A stretch of DNA of 64,000 nucleotides from Hortaea werneckii. Lineage: Eukaryota; Ascomycota; Dothideomycetes; Mycosphaerellales; Teratosphaeriaceae. Under the pieces are notes generated by a model, which was not told the DNA's origin, did no database searches, and saw nothing but the letters and a program-made list of their open reading frames with translations. Both the position numbers and the translations under genes were made by a program. This document shows, piece after piece, positions 11,278-22,958 of this stretch. Position 1 is the stretch's first letter. The number at the start of each line of letters is the position of its first letter. The stretch lies in the NCBI GenBank assembly GCA_037044905.1, contig JBAOKB010000144.1:1302001-1366000 (forward strand), written 5' to 3'.

Positions 11278-12015
11278 TTAAAACTCACCAGCCTGATCCC
11301 AATACCCATGATTAATCTCCCGAAAGGACTCCTGGTCCTCCCCTTCTTCCATCCTACCTCGAAGCTCCATCCACTTCTCCTTCCCCATACGATCCCGTGA
11401 AGCCATGTTCCGATCCACACCCAGGAGACGCTTACATTGTATCAACATCGCGGCGTCGAGGATCTTATCCGCTACGGGCTCGTCATGCTGTCTTCCCGCC
11501 ATCGCATCATGCGACAGATGCCTGCCGCAGTCGAAGAAGCTGACCGTCAGCGTTTTCAATTTCTGAGCCTCGTTCAGAACGGCCGCGAGTCGGCGGATTC
11601 GTGATGCGACGCGTTCAATCGCAGCCAGCCGCGACCCGTCATACATGATTTCCAGCTCGAGATGGCGAAGATTCTTCAACAGCTGGCTGGATTCCAACGT
11701 GCCGAAACTATCGAGCGAGGCAGGGGAACCCTCCTGAAACTGTCTGCTACTCCCGATGCTGATCTCAACCGCAGCTAGATCATACAGCATATCGATGCTA
11801 TCGTTGAAAGTCGTCCGACAGACACATAGAATCGCGGTTTGTTTCAATGGCCTTGCGGTGGTAGAGCAGTCCGAGAAGATCCCGTCCAGGATGAGGAAAG
11901 GCCGTCGACTGCTGACACTGCGTAAGACGTAGCCGAATATCTGGATCCTTAGCTCCGGTGGAAGGGAGAGAAGGAAGGGTTTGGATCTCTCCGGGAGGGA
12001 ACTGTGCTGGTTCAT
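11278..12015 (-). CDS. F-box-like/2EXR-type protein
   Basis: A single-exon frame of 245 residues. The N-terminus carries FLLSLPPELRIQIFGYVL, which matches the short F-box-like motif that opens many fungal proteins of unknown role. The rest is helical with LRHLELEI and KLKTLTVSFF strands, a degenerate leucine-rich look, and a charged C-terminus. These families are large and fast-evolving in Pezizomycotina. Some are SCF ubiquitin-ligase adaptors; most are uncharacterised. No intron is needed. Confidence 0.68.
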   Translation of the reverse strand: MNQHSSLPERSKPFLLSLPPELRIQIFGYVLRSVSSRRPFLILDGIFSDCSTTARPLKQTAILCVCRTTFNDSIDMLYDLAAVEISIGSSRQFQEGSPASLDSFGTLESSQLLKNLRHLELEIMYDGSRLAAIERVASRIRRLAAVLNEAQKLKTLTVSFFDCGRHLSHDAMAGRQHDEPVADKILDAAMLIQCKRLLGVDRNMASRDRMGKEKWMELRGRMEEGEDQESFREINHGYWDQAGEF

Positions 12016-12503
12016 GGTCTTCTCTTCTTCGTCGTTGCTTCGGCGCTTGTTTCGGCATCAACTATTAGACTTTGAAAACATTAGGAGCATTTGAGAGAGT
12101 TGAATGGCCAGATTGCGAAGATTATAAAGCTCTTTCCATGCGCGGTAAGCTGCGAAACCTGATGGGGATCAGCAAGATGAACGATGTAGGAGACATGCAC
12201 CGCGCTCGCGTCCGCCCTGTACATAGGCGAAAGCCCTCCCGCAGTGGTATGACCGGGGAGCATATGAAAGGCAATCCCGATAACTCGTCTATGCATCTCG
12301 CACTAGGATCAGCCCGAGTAAGAAGCGGAGAAGCTGTGCGACATGCGGAGCCTGACGGAGAGTGTCAGACAGAAGTTTTGGATTCCTGAGACTTGACTCT
12401 AGATATGACCAGATATATGTTTTCGTGTATTTCGTAATGTGCGTTGTTTTTTACATGCCCAAACTCCAAGCAAGTCCAACGGAGACAATGAACCGTTGCA
12501 TTT
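12016..12503. other. Intergenic, about 490 bp
   Basis: Lies between two minus-strand genes: the promoter of the F-box-like gene and the 3' flank of the b561 gene. No further feature seen. Confidence 0.45.
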
Positions 12504-13461
12504 CTATGCCCATCGGACATCATCGCTGCTACTCCCGCTGCCATGCTTCTCATACCTGCTACCCCTCCTGCTCCTGCTATGCCGGCCGCGACTGTGTCCA
12601 GCTCTGCTACTCCTCCTACTTCTCCTTCTGCCGTCGTCCCAACCTGGCGGCGGGTTGATGTTGCCCTTTGCACTTGACCCGCGCCGTCTCTTCGCCTCGC
12701 CATAGATCGCCGAAATGATGTACACGAGCCAGATAAGGCCAGCGATGACTCCGTAGGCGATGATAGCGCCCGTGGAAGGAGCGAACGCACCCGTTCGCTT
12801 CGCCCATTGAAATCCGAGCCCGCCGTTGATGATGCCTACGGTGATGATCGCCCGACCGAGCCAGATGTGCCCGTACGACCACACGACCCGTCTGCTGTGC
12901 TTCTTGAACATGACGTGATGCAAGAAGCCAAGAAAAGGCTGGAAGAAGAGCAAAACGAAGAGGACGATTCCGATGATGGGGTGGGCTTCGTGAAGAGCTA
13001 CACCGTTCGGAGAGCTCGTGACCATGTAGATGCCAATGGCGAAGGCGGCGATGTAGAGCATATAGGCGAAGATCTGGAAGAGGCCGTGAACCCACCAGAG
13101 GCCGGGGAAGGAAGCGAGTCGGATCATGATGCCGCCGACGGGAAAGAAGAGGGCGAAGGCGAGCGTGGCGAGGACGGCGTGGGCGATGATCATGGTGTGG
13201 TAGCGGTCCGGGATGAATTGAGAGAAATCGCCCCCAAAGCCATTGCCGCCATTACTGTTCCCGCTGTTCCCGTTGTCGCCTCCATTATCGTATGGGTTGC
13301 CTCCACCGCCGCCACCGAAGTTTCCGCCGCCGAACTGGGCATTAGCGAAAGTCGTTGCTAGAACGAGGTCAGTCATCCATTTCATATTCTCTGCGAGTAG
13401 ACGAAGGTGCAATCCTACCAGTCGCCAGTAAAAGCACTGCCGGTTTCGTGAGATCTACCAT
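12504..13461 (-). CDS. Secretory-pathway cytochrome b561-type membrane protein
   Basis: Exons complement(13419..13461) and complement(12504..13357), with a 61-bp intron, encode 298 residues. Splicing builds a signal peptide (MVDLTKPAVLLLATATTFANA). A Gly/Asn-rich linker of about 35 residues follows, then five or so membrane helices. Histidines suited to binding two b-type hemes sit in the helices: IIAHAVLA, WWVHGLFQ, EAHPIIG and YGHIWLGR. The tail is Arg/Ser-rich (RRRSRRSSRAGHSRGRHSR) and probably cytosolic. The family moves electrons across membranes for ferric or ascorbate reduction. The extracellular DOMON domain often fused to it is absent, so the electron donor is unclear. Confidence 0.83.
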
Positions 13462-14353
13462 GGTGATAGATCAGAGGATCTCGCGTTCCTCAATCCAGAT
13501 TCCCAGAATGTTCAGAGGTGATGGCCTGCACTTGGATGGGCAGAAGCAGGGAAAGAGAAAAGAAAAGGCAGCCGGAGAACAGAAAAGGTAAACGGAAGCC
13601 AGCAATACATATCTCCTACCTTGTTTGCGTACTCTCCATTCAAAGCATGGACCGGCCTAGTGAAGTCCGTAGTCCCGTTGTGATGGGTTGGGTGGCAGGG
13701 TAAGACAGGCGGCGGTCGGGGGGAACCCTGTGCTTACGCCCAAGCCACGTCGATGCTATTCAAAGCTACAACACCTCTCTCAGCCATTAAGGCGTGCGCA
13801 TTCGATCGTGTTGCCAACCTTGTGGGAGTGCCCGGCGAGATCTACAGCCGACAATGATGGTGAGGATGACGCTGTGCTCCGACGTGAATTGCGCGTTCAT
13901 GTCCGGAAGAGCGTGTCAGAGGGTTTGTGTTTGCGACCAGTTCGAAAGTGGTTCGGGGAATGGATGTCGGAGAGCCGACCACACGCGATGCCGGCTTAAG
14001 TAAGATTGGCTTTATTTGGCATCGTGCTTTCGCAACGCAGCTGCAGTGTGCTTGTTGTGAGGCTGGGGACATAGATAATCCTTACGCTCCTCCATGTACT
14101 GTAATATATGGGAATATAGCCATGTCACAAGTACAGCTGATACCAACTCACATCGTATTGGTAGGAATATCGAGCGCGACCCCTTCATCTGAAATGCCAT
14201 CGAGCTGCTCAACGACAGTCACCTAACCCCCAATCAGATGGCCAACACTAGGTAGCTGCTCATTGCAAGGCAGTTGAATCCGTCAAAGACGAAAGAAATA
14301 TGAATTCGTGTTCAAAAAACGGGCTAAACTCCGAACCAAGCGCAATCCACCGT
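13462..14353. other. Intergenic, about 890 bp
   Basis: Promoter side of the b561 gene and 3' flank of the monooxygenase gene. Short frames on both strands look random. Nothing else supported. Confidence 0.45.
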
Positions 14354-16336
14354 CTAATAACTCCAATGCCGCACTGCAAAGTCCTCATTGTCCTCCGGCC
14401 TACCCTCGAGCGGCCTCTGCTGAAACTGCGGCATCAGATAAAACCCCAAATCCGCGTGCGACGGCTGTTCCTTCAGCTGATTGACAGCCCATCCATTGCC
14501 AAGCCACGCCATCTGATTCACCTCTGACCCCTCCTCTTCAGGGATATGCTCATAGTCGAAATCCTCCCACCGCGGACTCCGGAGCGCTTCGATACAGTGC
14601 AGAGTACTCCCCGGCCACAAGCCCGTCACGAAATCGCCACTGCGGCCTTGCCCATCTTTCCGGTACCACGATTGGCAATCATCCATATACACCGTGCCGT
14701 TGAAGTACGCATCGCAATAGCGGGTGAAGTCGTGCACACGGCCTGGCTTGATGCTCATAGACTTGATGTTATCCCGCTGGAGCTTTCGAATTGCTCGTAA
14801 GATATAGTCGCCTGTGCTTTCGATCATCATCGTTAATGAGCCTTCGCCGATGGCACCATTAGGACCGAGCATCATGAACAGATTCGGAAATTGGTCGGTG
14901 GCTAAGGAGAGGTAGTTGGTTGCGCGAGTATGCCAGTGATCCTTCAAGGAATGTCCATCAAGGCCAGTGACAGGGAAGGGAGGTGCGGCAGAGGCATAGA
15001 AGCCAGTTGCGCAAATGAGGACATCGATCTCATGGAGCTTCCCGTCCTCCGTGACGACTCCTTTTGGCTCGATTCGCCTAATGCGGTCTCTAATGAACGA
15101 GACATTGTCTTCGACAAGCGCCTCCAGGAAACCCGGCCCAGGCGTCAGTCGTCGACAACCCGGAGCGAATCCCGGCTTCAACCAATCAAAATACTCCGGC
15201 TTCTTCTTCAACCGCTCCTTCATACCCTCTTCAAACGCCTTCTGCGCTCCCTGCTGCATCGGCGTTCCCTTCAGCGTGACAGCATGAATATTATTCGCAT
15301 CAGCTTCCACCATCAACCGGAAATCCAACCAGGCCTGCGGATCCTCGCGGAACTTCTGCTTCAGCTCCTCAGTAAATTCAAACTTGTCGCCCATCCCGAG
15401 CTTCTCCTGCACTCCATGAGCAAGAGGAGGCGAGATCCAGGTCCTAGACCGGATAAAACAGTTCAAATGCGCCCCTTCCACCTGCTGCAGCTTCGGGATA
15501 ATCTGAATCGCGCTCGACCCAGACCCAATCACACCCACCCTCTTATTCCTAAAGTCGTACCCCTCATTCCACGCAGCCGAATGCATCACTTCGCCTTGAA
15601 AACTCCCCAACCCTTCGATATCAGGCCACTGCTTCGTATTCAGGTTCCCGCGCGCCGTCACCACCACATCGGCCACATCCTCAAACACCTCGCCCTCAGG
15701 ACCCCCCTTGCGAACTCGCACATGCCATTTCCCCTCCGCCTCATCCCAGCGACATCCCACCACCTCATGCTCCAAATGCACGAACCGATCCGCCCCGAAC
15801 TTCCGCGCCGTGGACTCAATGTACTCCCTAATCTCCCAGCTCGGGGCGTAAAGGCTCGACCAGTCATGCTTCGGGTTGAAGGAGAACTGGTACGAGTGCG
15901 AGGGAACATCGCAGGCGGCGCCGGGGTAGCGGTTCTCGTACCAGGTCCCACCTATGCCCGCGTTTTTCTCGTAGATGGCTAAGGAGCAGTTGCGCATCCG
16001 TTCCGGGATCCGGATCCCGCAGTATACGCCTGAGTAGCCGGCGCCAATGACGATGACGCGCATGGGGCGTTGGTTTTCGATGGGGCGGTCGTGGAGTTGC
16101 CATTGTGGGGTTGACTTGGGGTTGGTGTGGGAAGCTTGTTGTTGTTGTTTTGGGCCAGTGGTATTGTTCGTTTCTGGGTAGTGTGTGATGCCATTCGGTT
16201 GGCCGGTCTGCTTGACCCCGGCATGTTCTACATGGGAGACATCGCTCTTGTACTTTAACAGTGAATCGTGTGACAAGCTAGGGTCCACGGGGTGGACTCG
16301 TAGGACCTCTTCGGGTAAGTTGGGCACAGCAGACAT
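14354..16336 (-). CDS. Baeyer-Villiger-type flavin monooxygenase
   Basis: An intronless frame of 660 residues. It shows the FAD-binding GAGYSGVYCGIRI, the GGTWYENRYPGAACDVPSH block typical of class B flavin monooxygenases, the fingerprint FQGEVMHSAAW (FxGxxxHxxxW), and a second Rossmann motif VGVIGSGSSAIQI for NADPH. The residue after the fingerprint Trp is Asn rather than the usual Pro or Asp. The family inserts oxygen beside a ketone or oxidises a heteroatom using NADPH and O2. About 85 N-terminal residues precede the FAD site and are Gln/Asn-rich. There are no tailoring-gene neighbours, so the substrate is unknown. The dead copia element begins 267 bp upstream of its start codon. Confidence 0.9.
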   Translation of the reverse strand: MSAVPNLPEEVLRVHPVDPSLSHDSLLKYKSDVSHVEHAGVKQTGQPNGITHYPETNNTTGPKQQQQASHTNPKSTPQWQLHDRPIENQRPMRVIVIGAGYSGVYCGIRIPERMRNCSLAIYEKNAGIGGTWYENRYPGAACDVPSHSYQFSFNPKHDWSSLYAPSWEIREYIESTARKFGADRFVHLEHEVVGCRWDEAEGKWHVRVRKGGPEGEVFEDVADVVVTARGNLNTKQWPDIEGLGSFQGEVMHSAAWNEGYDFRNKRVGVIGSGSSAIQIIPKLQQVEGAHLNCFIRSRTWISPPLAHGVQEKLGMGDKFEFTEELKQKFREDPQAWLDFRLMVEADANNIHAVTLKGTPMQQGAQKAFEEGMKERLKKKPEYFDWLKPGFAPGCRRLTPGPGFLEALVEDNVSFIRDRIRRIEPKGVVTEDGKLHEIDVLICATGFYASAAPPFPVTGLDGHSLKDHWHTRATNYLSLATDQFPNLFMMLGPNGAIGEGSLTMMIESTGDYILRAIRKLQRDNIKSMSIKPGRVHDFTRYCDAYFNGTVYMDDCQSWYRKDGQGRSGDFVTGLWPGSTLHCIEALRSPRWEDFDYEHIPEEEGSEVNQMAWLGNGWAVNQLKEQPSHADLGFYLMPQFQQRPLEGRPEDNEDFAVRHWSY

Positions 16337-16597
16337 AATGAGAGAGCAGGTAGGGAGAAGGTCGAGAGATGGAGGAAGACGATCACCTACGGGTCTTGAG
16401 ATGCGGACAGCCGCGCACTTGTAGTCGTCGGCAGTGCTGGTTGATAATGGGTAGGAGCAGAAGTACCCGCAAAAGATCGGGAGTTGTCTACTGCCAGTAG
16501 TGCGATCAAGCAGTGCCCCACTTGAGTGGAGGTGATCCTACGCACATGGCCAGGGAAGCTAGCGTCCCGGGGATCCTGGATACCAAGGTGTCCAAAG

Positions 16598-16602
16598 CAA
16601 TA
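16598..16602. repeat. Left target-site duplication (RIP-altered)
   Basis: The five bases CAATA abut the left LTR. The right flank at 22959-22963 reads CAACA. The single difference is a CA-to-TA change, the RIP preference, so the original duplication was probably CAACA. Confidence 0.6.
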
Positions 16603-16768
16603 TAATAGTCCCTGCAGGTACGAGGTAGATAGAATAGGAAAAGCATGTTATTTTCTACTATATATAGCAGCTTAGTTAATATATAGCTATAACTAACCCC
16701 TTACTTAATATTCTTAGCTATTAGCCCTAAAAACCTTAATAATATCTATTTAAAACTAATAATCTATA
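16603..16768 (-). repeat. 3' LTR of the copia element (left end of window copy)
   Basis: 166 bp that match the right repeat at a constant offset of 6190 bp. The outer part (about the first 30 bp) is scarcely mutated, while the inner part is almost pure A/T. The end dinucleotides now read TA..TA, where the right copy still ends CA at its outer edge. Confidence 0.85.
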
Positions 16769-16777
16769 TACCCCTTT
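16769..16777 (-). other. Polypurine tract of the copia element
   Basis: The minus strand reads AAAGGGGTA directly before the 3' LTR, the place and composition expected for the plus-strand primer in reverse transcription. Confidence 0.6.
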
Positions 16778-18779
16778 AGTAGTAAACTACTAAAATTACT
16801 TAAGTAGATTCTTATCCTCCTTATTTTTAAAGATATAGTCTAGAGTTTTATATAGCTTCTTCTATAATATAATAGTATTACTTAGTTTCTTCTATACTTT
16901 AGAAGCCTTAGTAGTATAGAAGCTAATTATCTTTAAGACTCTAATTATTAGTATATTAGGATTTATATAAGCTTCGAGCTTTAAGACTTCTAAAGTAATT
17001 AAGTTAGCGTAATCTTAAGCAATATCTACTATATTTTAAATAATACCTTCTAGCCTAACTAGTTTAAGGAGATACTACTATATATTTATAATATTAGCGT
17101 ACTTTTAGGTAAAAGGGTCGTGTTTACTACTACTCTATTTACGTAGCTTAGTAGTACTATTAGTACTAAAGTTCTAAAAGTTAATCTAAATACTACTTAG
17201 ACTACTAGACTTAGATTTATAGTAAGTAGTAGCTATATTAAAGGTAGTATTACGCGGTTTTAGCGCCTTAATAGGAGTATCTAGCTTATTCTACTAGTTT
17301 AATTTCCTCTTTACTACTTTTAATTCTTTAGTAGTAGCTTTCTCCCTTTTCCTCTACTTCTTTATAGTTTTATCTACCTTTTCTTATATCCTCTCGTTTA
17401 TATAGGTAGGTTTCTAATATACCTTTTTAGTTTTCTTAAACTATTACTACTTACTAGCCGCTAGATTTTAAGGGGGCTCTCTCTAATCCCTTATAAAGCT
17501 CTCCTTAGTAAGGGGCTTAATAGTAGTATTTATATACTCCTATACTATTTCCGCTAGCTCTTAAGCCTTAGTACTCCTAGCTATACTATTACTACTATTT
17601 ATTATAGCGAGATTATTATTTATTTTAGCTATACTTAAAGTACCTTAAGAGCCTATTTATTAATAGATTTAGGTAGCAAAAACAGGGATTATATAGCTAG
17701 ATAATAACTATTCTAATAGTATTAGCTAAATAAAGAAGTTCTAGTAGTTGTTATAATAGTACTAATAGTAGTAGTATTAAAAGAAAGCGTTAAAACTAAT
17801 AGCTAAGGTAGCTTAAGTAAAGCTTTTAGCTATAAATTAAGGTTAACTCTATATATATAAAGATTTGTTCTTACAAATATTTCTAAAATTCTAATATATC
17901 TAGTAGTATTATTAAAATACTTTTCTTATAGTTAATAGTGTTCTAAATAAATATAGTACTACCTACTAGTTTTATAACTATATAGGTAGCCTACTTATAT
18001 TAAGTTAAGTAGTAAATACTAAGTACTATTAGATTAGTAGCAATTTTATTATACTATCTACTAGTATATCTATAGTTAACCTTTACTTAATAGCTATATT
18101 ATTTATCTAATACTACTCTTATAGCTAATACTACTAGATATTAATATACTATATCTTAGTATTAATCTTTCTATTTTACTAAATAATTATATAGATAGTT
18201 TAGCGATTATTATAATAAATTACTAGATTTTCTAGTAGCTTAAATCTAATACAATCTAAGACTCTTATTTACTAGATTAGCTTAGTACTAGCGTAGCTAA
18301 TACTATAGAGCTCTACTTCTATAGACAACTTAGTAACTATAGATTACTTAATAGCCTTTTAGTCTAGAAGCCCTTTAAAGAGGAAGAAGGTAAAACCCTT
18401 ACTACTCTTATAGATTTCTTTATTATTAGTAAAGGAGGTATCTAAAGTACTATAAAATTCTAGAGTAATTATTAATTTAGATCTTTTATTACTATAATTT
18501 AATCTATACTAGAGCCTAAAGTCTATAATAGATAGTAGATATTATAATATATAGTCTACTACCTTTATATATTTATTAGATAGATTTACTAGGTATTATA
18601 TTAGAAGGGAGGTAGTAAATATAATATCTAGTCTTGTCTATACTACTATAAAGTTAATAGATCTAACTCTACTATTAAAGTTATAAATTTACTATAGAGT
18701 AGCTTTATTAGTATTTTCTAAACTAAAGTTAATAGGAAGTAGAGATTTTAGCTATATACTTATAAATAGTATATATTAT

Positions 18780-19110
18780 CTAGCAATTTTCTCTAAATAC
18801 TTACGCTAAGTAAGCTAAGTTGCTTTATTTTATTAGTCTTTTATAACTTTTATAGTATAAAATTATTTTAGTTTACTAAGATCCTTTATCTTATATATAT
18901 TTATAAGTTTCTACTAGATATCTAGGGCCTATACTCTCTCCTTTAGTAAAAAGGTAATATAAATATTATCTATAAAGAAGAATAGTAATACTCTTCTTTT
19001 AGCCTATAGATAGTCTACAACCTCGATTATTTTAAGCTTTAGTAGTATTATAGTTAAGTTACTATTCTATAGGTTTAGTAACTCCTTTAGGTTATAGAAT
19101 GCCTTTTTAT
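18780..19110 (-). pseudogene. Reverse-transcriptase remains (copia type, RVT_2)
   Basis: One minus-strand frame reads KIIEVVDYL-stop-AKRR and then VLLFFFIDNIYITFLLKERV, which corresponds to the catalytic YVDD region with Asp changed to Asn by RIP. Downstream comes YKIKDLSKLK-stop-F, then KVIKD, then T-stop-RKYLEKIAR. That order matches the copia block with KDLG, LK-WFLG and Q-x-x-Y. All interruptions are TAA or TAG, as expected if they were CAA/CAG or TGG. Ty1/copia is therefore preferred over gypsy. Confidence 0.8.
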
Positions 19111-22100
19111 ATTTTAATATAAAACTTTTTATACTAATACTATCTAAGGGTCGTAGATAAATTAGCTATAGTAGTATAGTATTTAGAAATACATTTACCG
19201 TATCTATCTAGATAGTATTTATATTATATTTAGTAATAAGAGCTATTATTAGTCTAAACAGCTTAGCTAATAGCATAGCTAAGTAGATATTATAAATAGT
19301 AGACTATAGGTTACCTCTTATATAAAGACGAGCCTTAAACCTTAGTAGTAATCCCTTATTATTATTCTTATACCTAAGTACTTATATTAATAGTAGTAAG
19401 TTACCTTCTACGTCTTTAATTAGTACCTACTTAAGAGTATCTATAGTAACCTATTTATTAAACTCCTTATTTATTACTATAATCTACTCCTCTATATAAA
19501 GTAAGGTAAGTATCTACTTCTAATAAAGAGGTTCTAAAGGTATATCCTTAATATATTTCTTAGATACTACTATTTTTATAAAGTAAATAGAGCGTATAAT
19601 TATCCTCTATAGCGTGTATACGCTTATATTAGTCTCTACTAGAGCCTCTATTAATCTTTAAACTTTACTAATAGATAGATTATAAGTAGTTAGAGAGGTA
19701 GACCTTTTAGTAATTATATACTATTAATATTAATAATCCTCTAGTAGAAAAACTAAATTATAAATAGGTTCCCCTACTATCTTCTATTCCCTAGTAACTA
19801 TTAGGGCCTCTTAGCTATATAGGATCTCTTCTATATTAGAATCTTAAGGATCTTATAGCGGTACTACCTTATTTATAGATTCCTACTAACTCTCCTACTA
19901 ACTTTCTATAAGTATATTAAACTATCTAAAGCCTAGTAGCTCTAGTAGTTCGTACTAGATATCGATAGCCTAAAGAAGCTCTAGGCTAAATATATATCTA
20001 AGGTTAAGGTTAGAGACGTAGTTATATGTTAGATTTTTATTAAAAATAACGTCTCTAATATAAAGAACCTTGTTTATTAACGGGATCTAGATCTTATAGA
20101 TATTAGTACTATTATACCTAATAAGATATCTAATATAGACCCTTAACTTAAGCTTACTATACTTTACTAGTTTATAGTAACTAATTTTTAGAATATAAGC
20201 TCGAGATCCTATCTTAATTAGATAAGAAAGTATAGGTTTCTACTATATAGCTATCTTAAATAGGGTTCTATAGTCTAAAGACTTTGTTAGATAGCGATTT
20301 AGGAGATAAGCTACTATACTAACTAGCTCTAGCTATAGATTCTAAGGAATATTGCCTTAAATTACTAGGCACCTTACTATTATTACTATTAAGGCTCTAG
20401 TAATCTTAGCTAGATTTTGTACTAGAGTATCTAGAGTAGATAGTCTTTAGGTAATAGCCTCTTCTTGTAGTAAAGATTAAAAGATAATGCTATAGGCTAT
20501 ATTATTGTTACTAGATATGTCTATAATCTAGTAGTTAAAGCTTTTTATAAATATAATAAGCTCTTAAATAGTTTTAACTATATTTTCTTAGGTTTTGCTT
20601 AGTATAGTCTATATAAAATAAATGTGTATAGCTATATTATAGGTATAAAATAGATACTAGTTACTATTATAGGCCTAGTTAAACTCTATAAGGTCTATTA
20701 ATATCTATCTAAAGATTATAGGTATAGCAATATTATAACGCTTTCGACATAAGATAATACGTTTTATTTTAGATTATACGTATACCTTACACTTAGCTAT
20801 ATTTAGGAACTCTAATTAAAATATACTTACCTCTTTAGTAACTTGCTTAAGATACTAAATCCTATTACCCCTAATATAGCTAAGTATCTAGTACTAATAC
20901 TTAGATGTTACTTTTCTAGCGGGCTTTGCCTTTTTTAAGTTTACTATAAAGGCCTTTTTATAGTACTCTAGCTATTAGGCTATAGTATTTATAGGATATA
21001 ACTAGCTATTCTAGTCTACTAGCTACTCTATAATATAGATATCTAGGCTCTCTATTAGAGCCTAAATATTTAAGAAGGGTAGCTTGTTATAATACTTAAT
21101 TTTAATAACTCTAATATTATTACTATTATACTAGTAGTTATCCCTCTTATCTAAAAAGAGGCTAATTTTATAGGTTAAAAATAAGGCAACTAGATTTATA
21201 TAGAAGCCTAGTATATATAGTACGTTTTATAGTATAAGAGTAACGGTCTTTCTAGAAGGACTTTTAAGATTTAGCTATATAGTTCTAAGAGCTATAGTTT
21301 TAAATATACTATTGCTAGTAATAATTTTAATTTCTAATAGTATAGACTTAACCTTAAAGCTACTATAGGTTAGGTTATTAATAACGTAGGTATTAGATTC
21401 TCTATCTAGTATCTACGTCTCCTTAGTATTAATAGTTGTTTTATAGCCTATAACTATCTTAGGTGCAATTCTAATAGCGTTTACCTACTTAATAGGCTTA
21501 GAGCTATAGGAATCTTAGGGCTTAGTAGTATTATTACTTTACTAATATGTCTCCCTATAGTAGTCTATTAGTATCTAGATTGCTACTAGGTCTCTATATC
21601 TAGTATTCCTTCTTATAAGGTATACCTTACGCTTTAGCTAGTTCTTATAGTACTCGTATTTCTAACGCTAAGCTATAGTTATATTTATAATACTTAGATA
21701 GCTTTAGTAGTTAGCTATAAGGTAGTTATAGATACTAATATAGATATTAGAGTTAGTAGCGCCTATAAGCTAGGTATAGGTTAACCCTTTCTTCTATTTT
21801 ATAGTAGGATTTAAGGGATTTAGCTAGTCTAATTCTATCTAGCTAGTAAAGAGTACGTTAGTTTATAGCTTCTTCGAGAGTCCTTTAGGTTTTCTATAGT
21901 AAAATTGCCGTAAATCTATAATAGTTTTATTAAGCCTAGTAGTATATATTATAATTAGATAGCCTTATATAACATTAATTTTATCTTCTACTATATAGTA
22001 GAACTAATACTAGATATCGCTAAGTACTAAGTAGTTTATAGCTATTATCTAAGAATATAGACGTATCTAGCGATTAAAGTATTACTTAAAATCCTTAGAT

Positions 22101-22780
22101 TTTAGGCCCTTTATAAGCTCCTTAAGTATATTATTTAGTCTTAAGATTATAATCTCTCTACTAGGGCTTAGTAGTTATTAAATAATTTTAATTATGCCTA
22201 AGAGACTATCGGAAGCTTTAGTAATTTACTATTAATATATTAGAGGCGTAGTTCTACTAATATAGTCTATAAAAACTCTATAATTATAGTTAAACTCTTT
22301 ATATTTTTATAGTTAGAGCTTATATCGATTAATTGTAACTATATATATAAGCTTTTAACGTTTATATTGCTTCTAGCTACTATTATCTATATCTAAGGCT
22401 AGAGGTACTAGCTCTAGTAGTAGGGTTAGTTATATTAGCTTTTTTACTAAAGAGCCTTATAGTTTTAGATTAATATCTATACTCTCCTTATTCTAAGGGG
22501 TAAGTACTAGTAGTTTTTTAAAGTTACTACTAATATACTACTAGATATTAAGGCTTTTAGCCTTAATCTAGGTCTAGACAGCCTAATTATAATACTTAGT
22601 ATAATTACTTAAAAATACTTCCTTTAACTATTAAAAGGTTACTTAAGTAAGTAATTAATAGTAGGTTAATACTATATTTATAAGATTTTAACTAGGATTT
22701 TAATACTCTTTAGCTATATCTCTCGATTCTGCCTAGACTATTAATCTAATAATAGTAGCAGTAGTTTATTAATACGAATC

Positions 22781-22792
22781 CGGGCTTATAAC
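22781..22792 (-). other. Primer-binding site, initiator tRNA-Met half-molecule type
   Basis: Immediately inside the 5' LTR the minus strand reads GTTATAAGCCCG. Undoing one RIP change gives GTTATGAGCCC, which is complementary to the anticodon arm of eukaryotic initiator tRNA-Met (GGGCTCATAAC). Drosophila copia is known to prime from such an internal tRNA fragment rather than from the tRNA 3' end. Confidence 0.6.
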
Positions 22793-22958
22793 TAATAGTC
22801 CCTATAGATACGAGGTAGATAGAATAGGAAAAGCATGTTATTTTCTACTATGTATAGTAGCTTAGTTAATATATAGCTATAATTAACCCCTTACTTAATA
22901 TCCTCGGCTATTAGCCCTAAAAACCTCGGCAGTATCCACCCAAAACTAATAATCTACA
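22793..22958 (-). repeat. 5' LTR of the copia element (right end of window copy)
   Basis: 166 bp, partner of 16603-16768. The outer third keeps CG and CA dinucleotides and ends CA, whereas the same positions in the left copy are converted to TA. It therefore preserves the older LTR sequence. Confidence 0.85.

Larger units (their letters stand above)
16603..22958 (-). mobile_element. RIP-inactivated Ty1/copia LTR retrotransposon
   Basis: A 6.36-kb very A/T-rich block bounded by 166-bp direct repeats and a 5-bp target duplication. CA and TG dinucleotides are almost absent and TA is extreme, the mark of RIP. Orientation is minus: a PBS lies inside the right LTR, a polypurine tract lies inside the left LTR, and reverse-transcriptase remains read on the minus strand. 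No protein frame survives; every frame is broken, mostly by TAA/TAG. The order would be Gag-protease-integrase-RT-RNase H from high to low coordinates, but only the RT could be read with confidence. About 1.2 kb seems to remain between the expected end of RNase H and the left LTR. Confidence 0.9.

Noticed and set aside
12807..13361. 184-codon acidic frame opposite the b561 gene
   Set aside because: Mirror of the Gly-rich and membrane codons of the real minus-strand gene.
14930..15982. 350-codon plus-strand frame opposite the monooxygenase
   Set aside because: Arg/Leu/His-rich shadow of a well-conserved BVMO coding strand.
14354..16336. Secondary-metabolite cluster around the monooxygenase
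   Set aside because: No synthase, terpene cyclase, transporter or cluster regulator nearby; flanks are a b561 protein and a transposon.
16603..22958. Centromere or AT-rich isochore
   Set aside because: Paired LTRs, target duplication, PBS, polypurine tract and RT remains show a single 6.36-kb retrotransposon.
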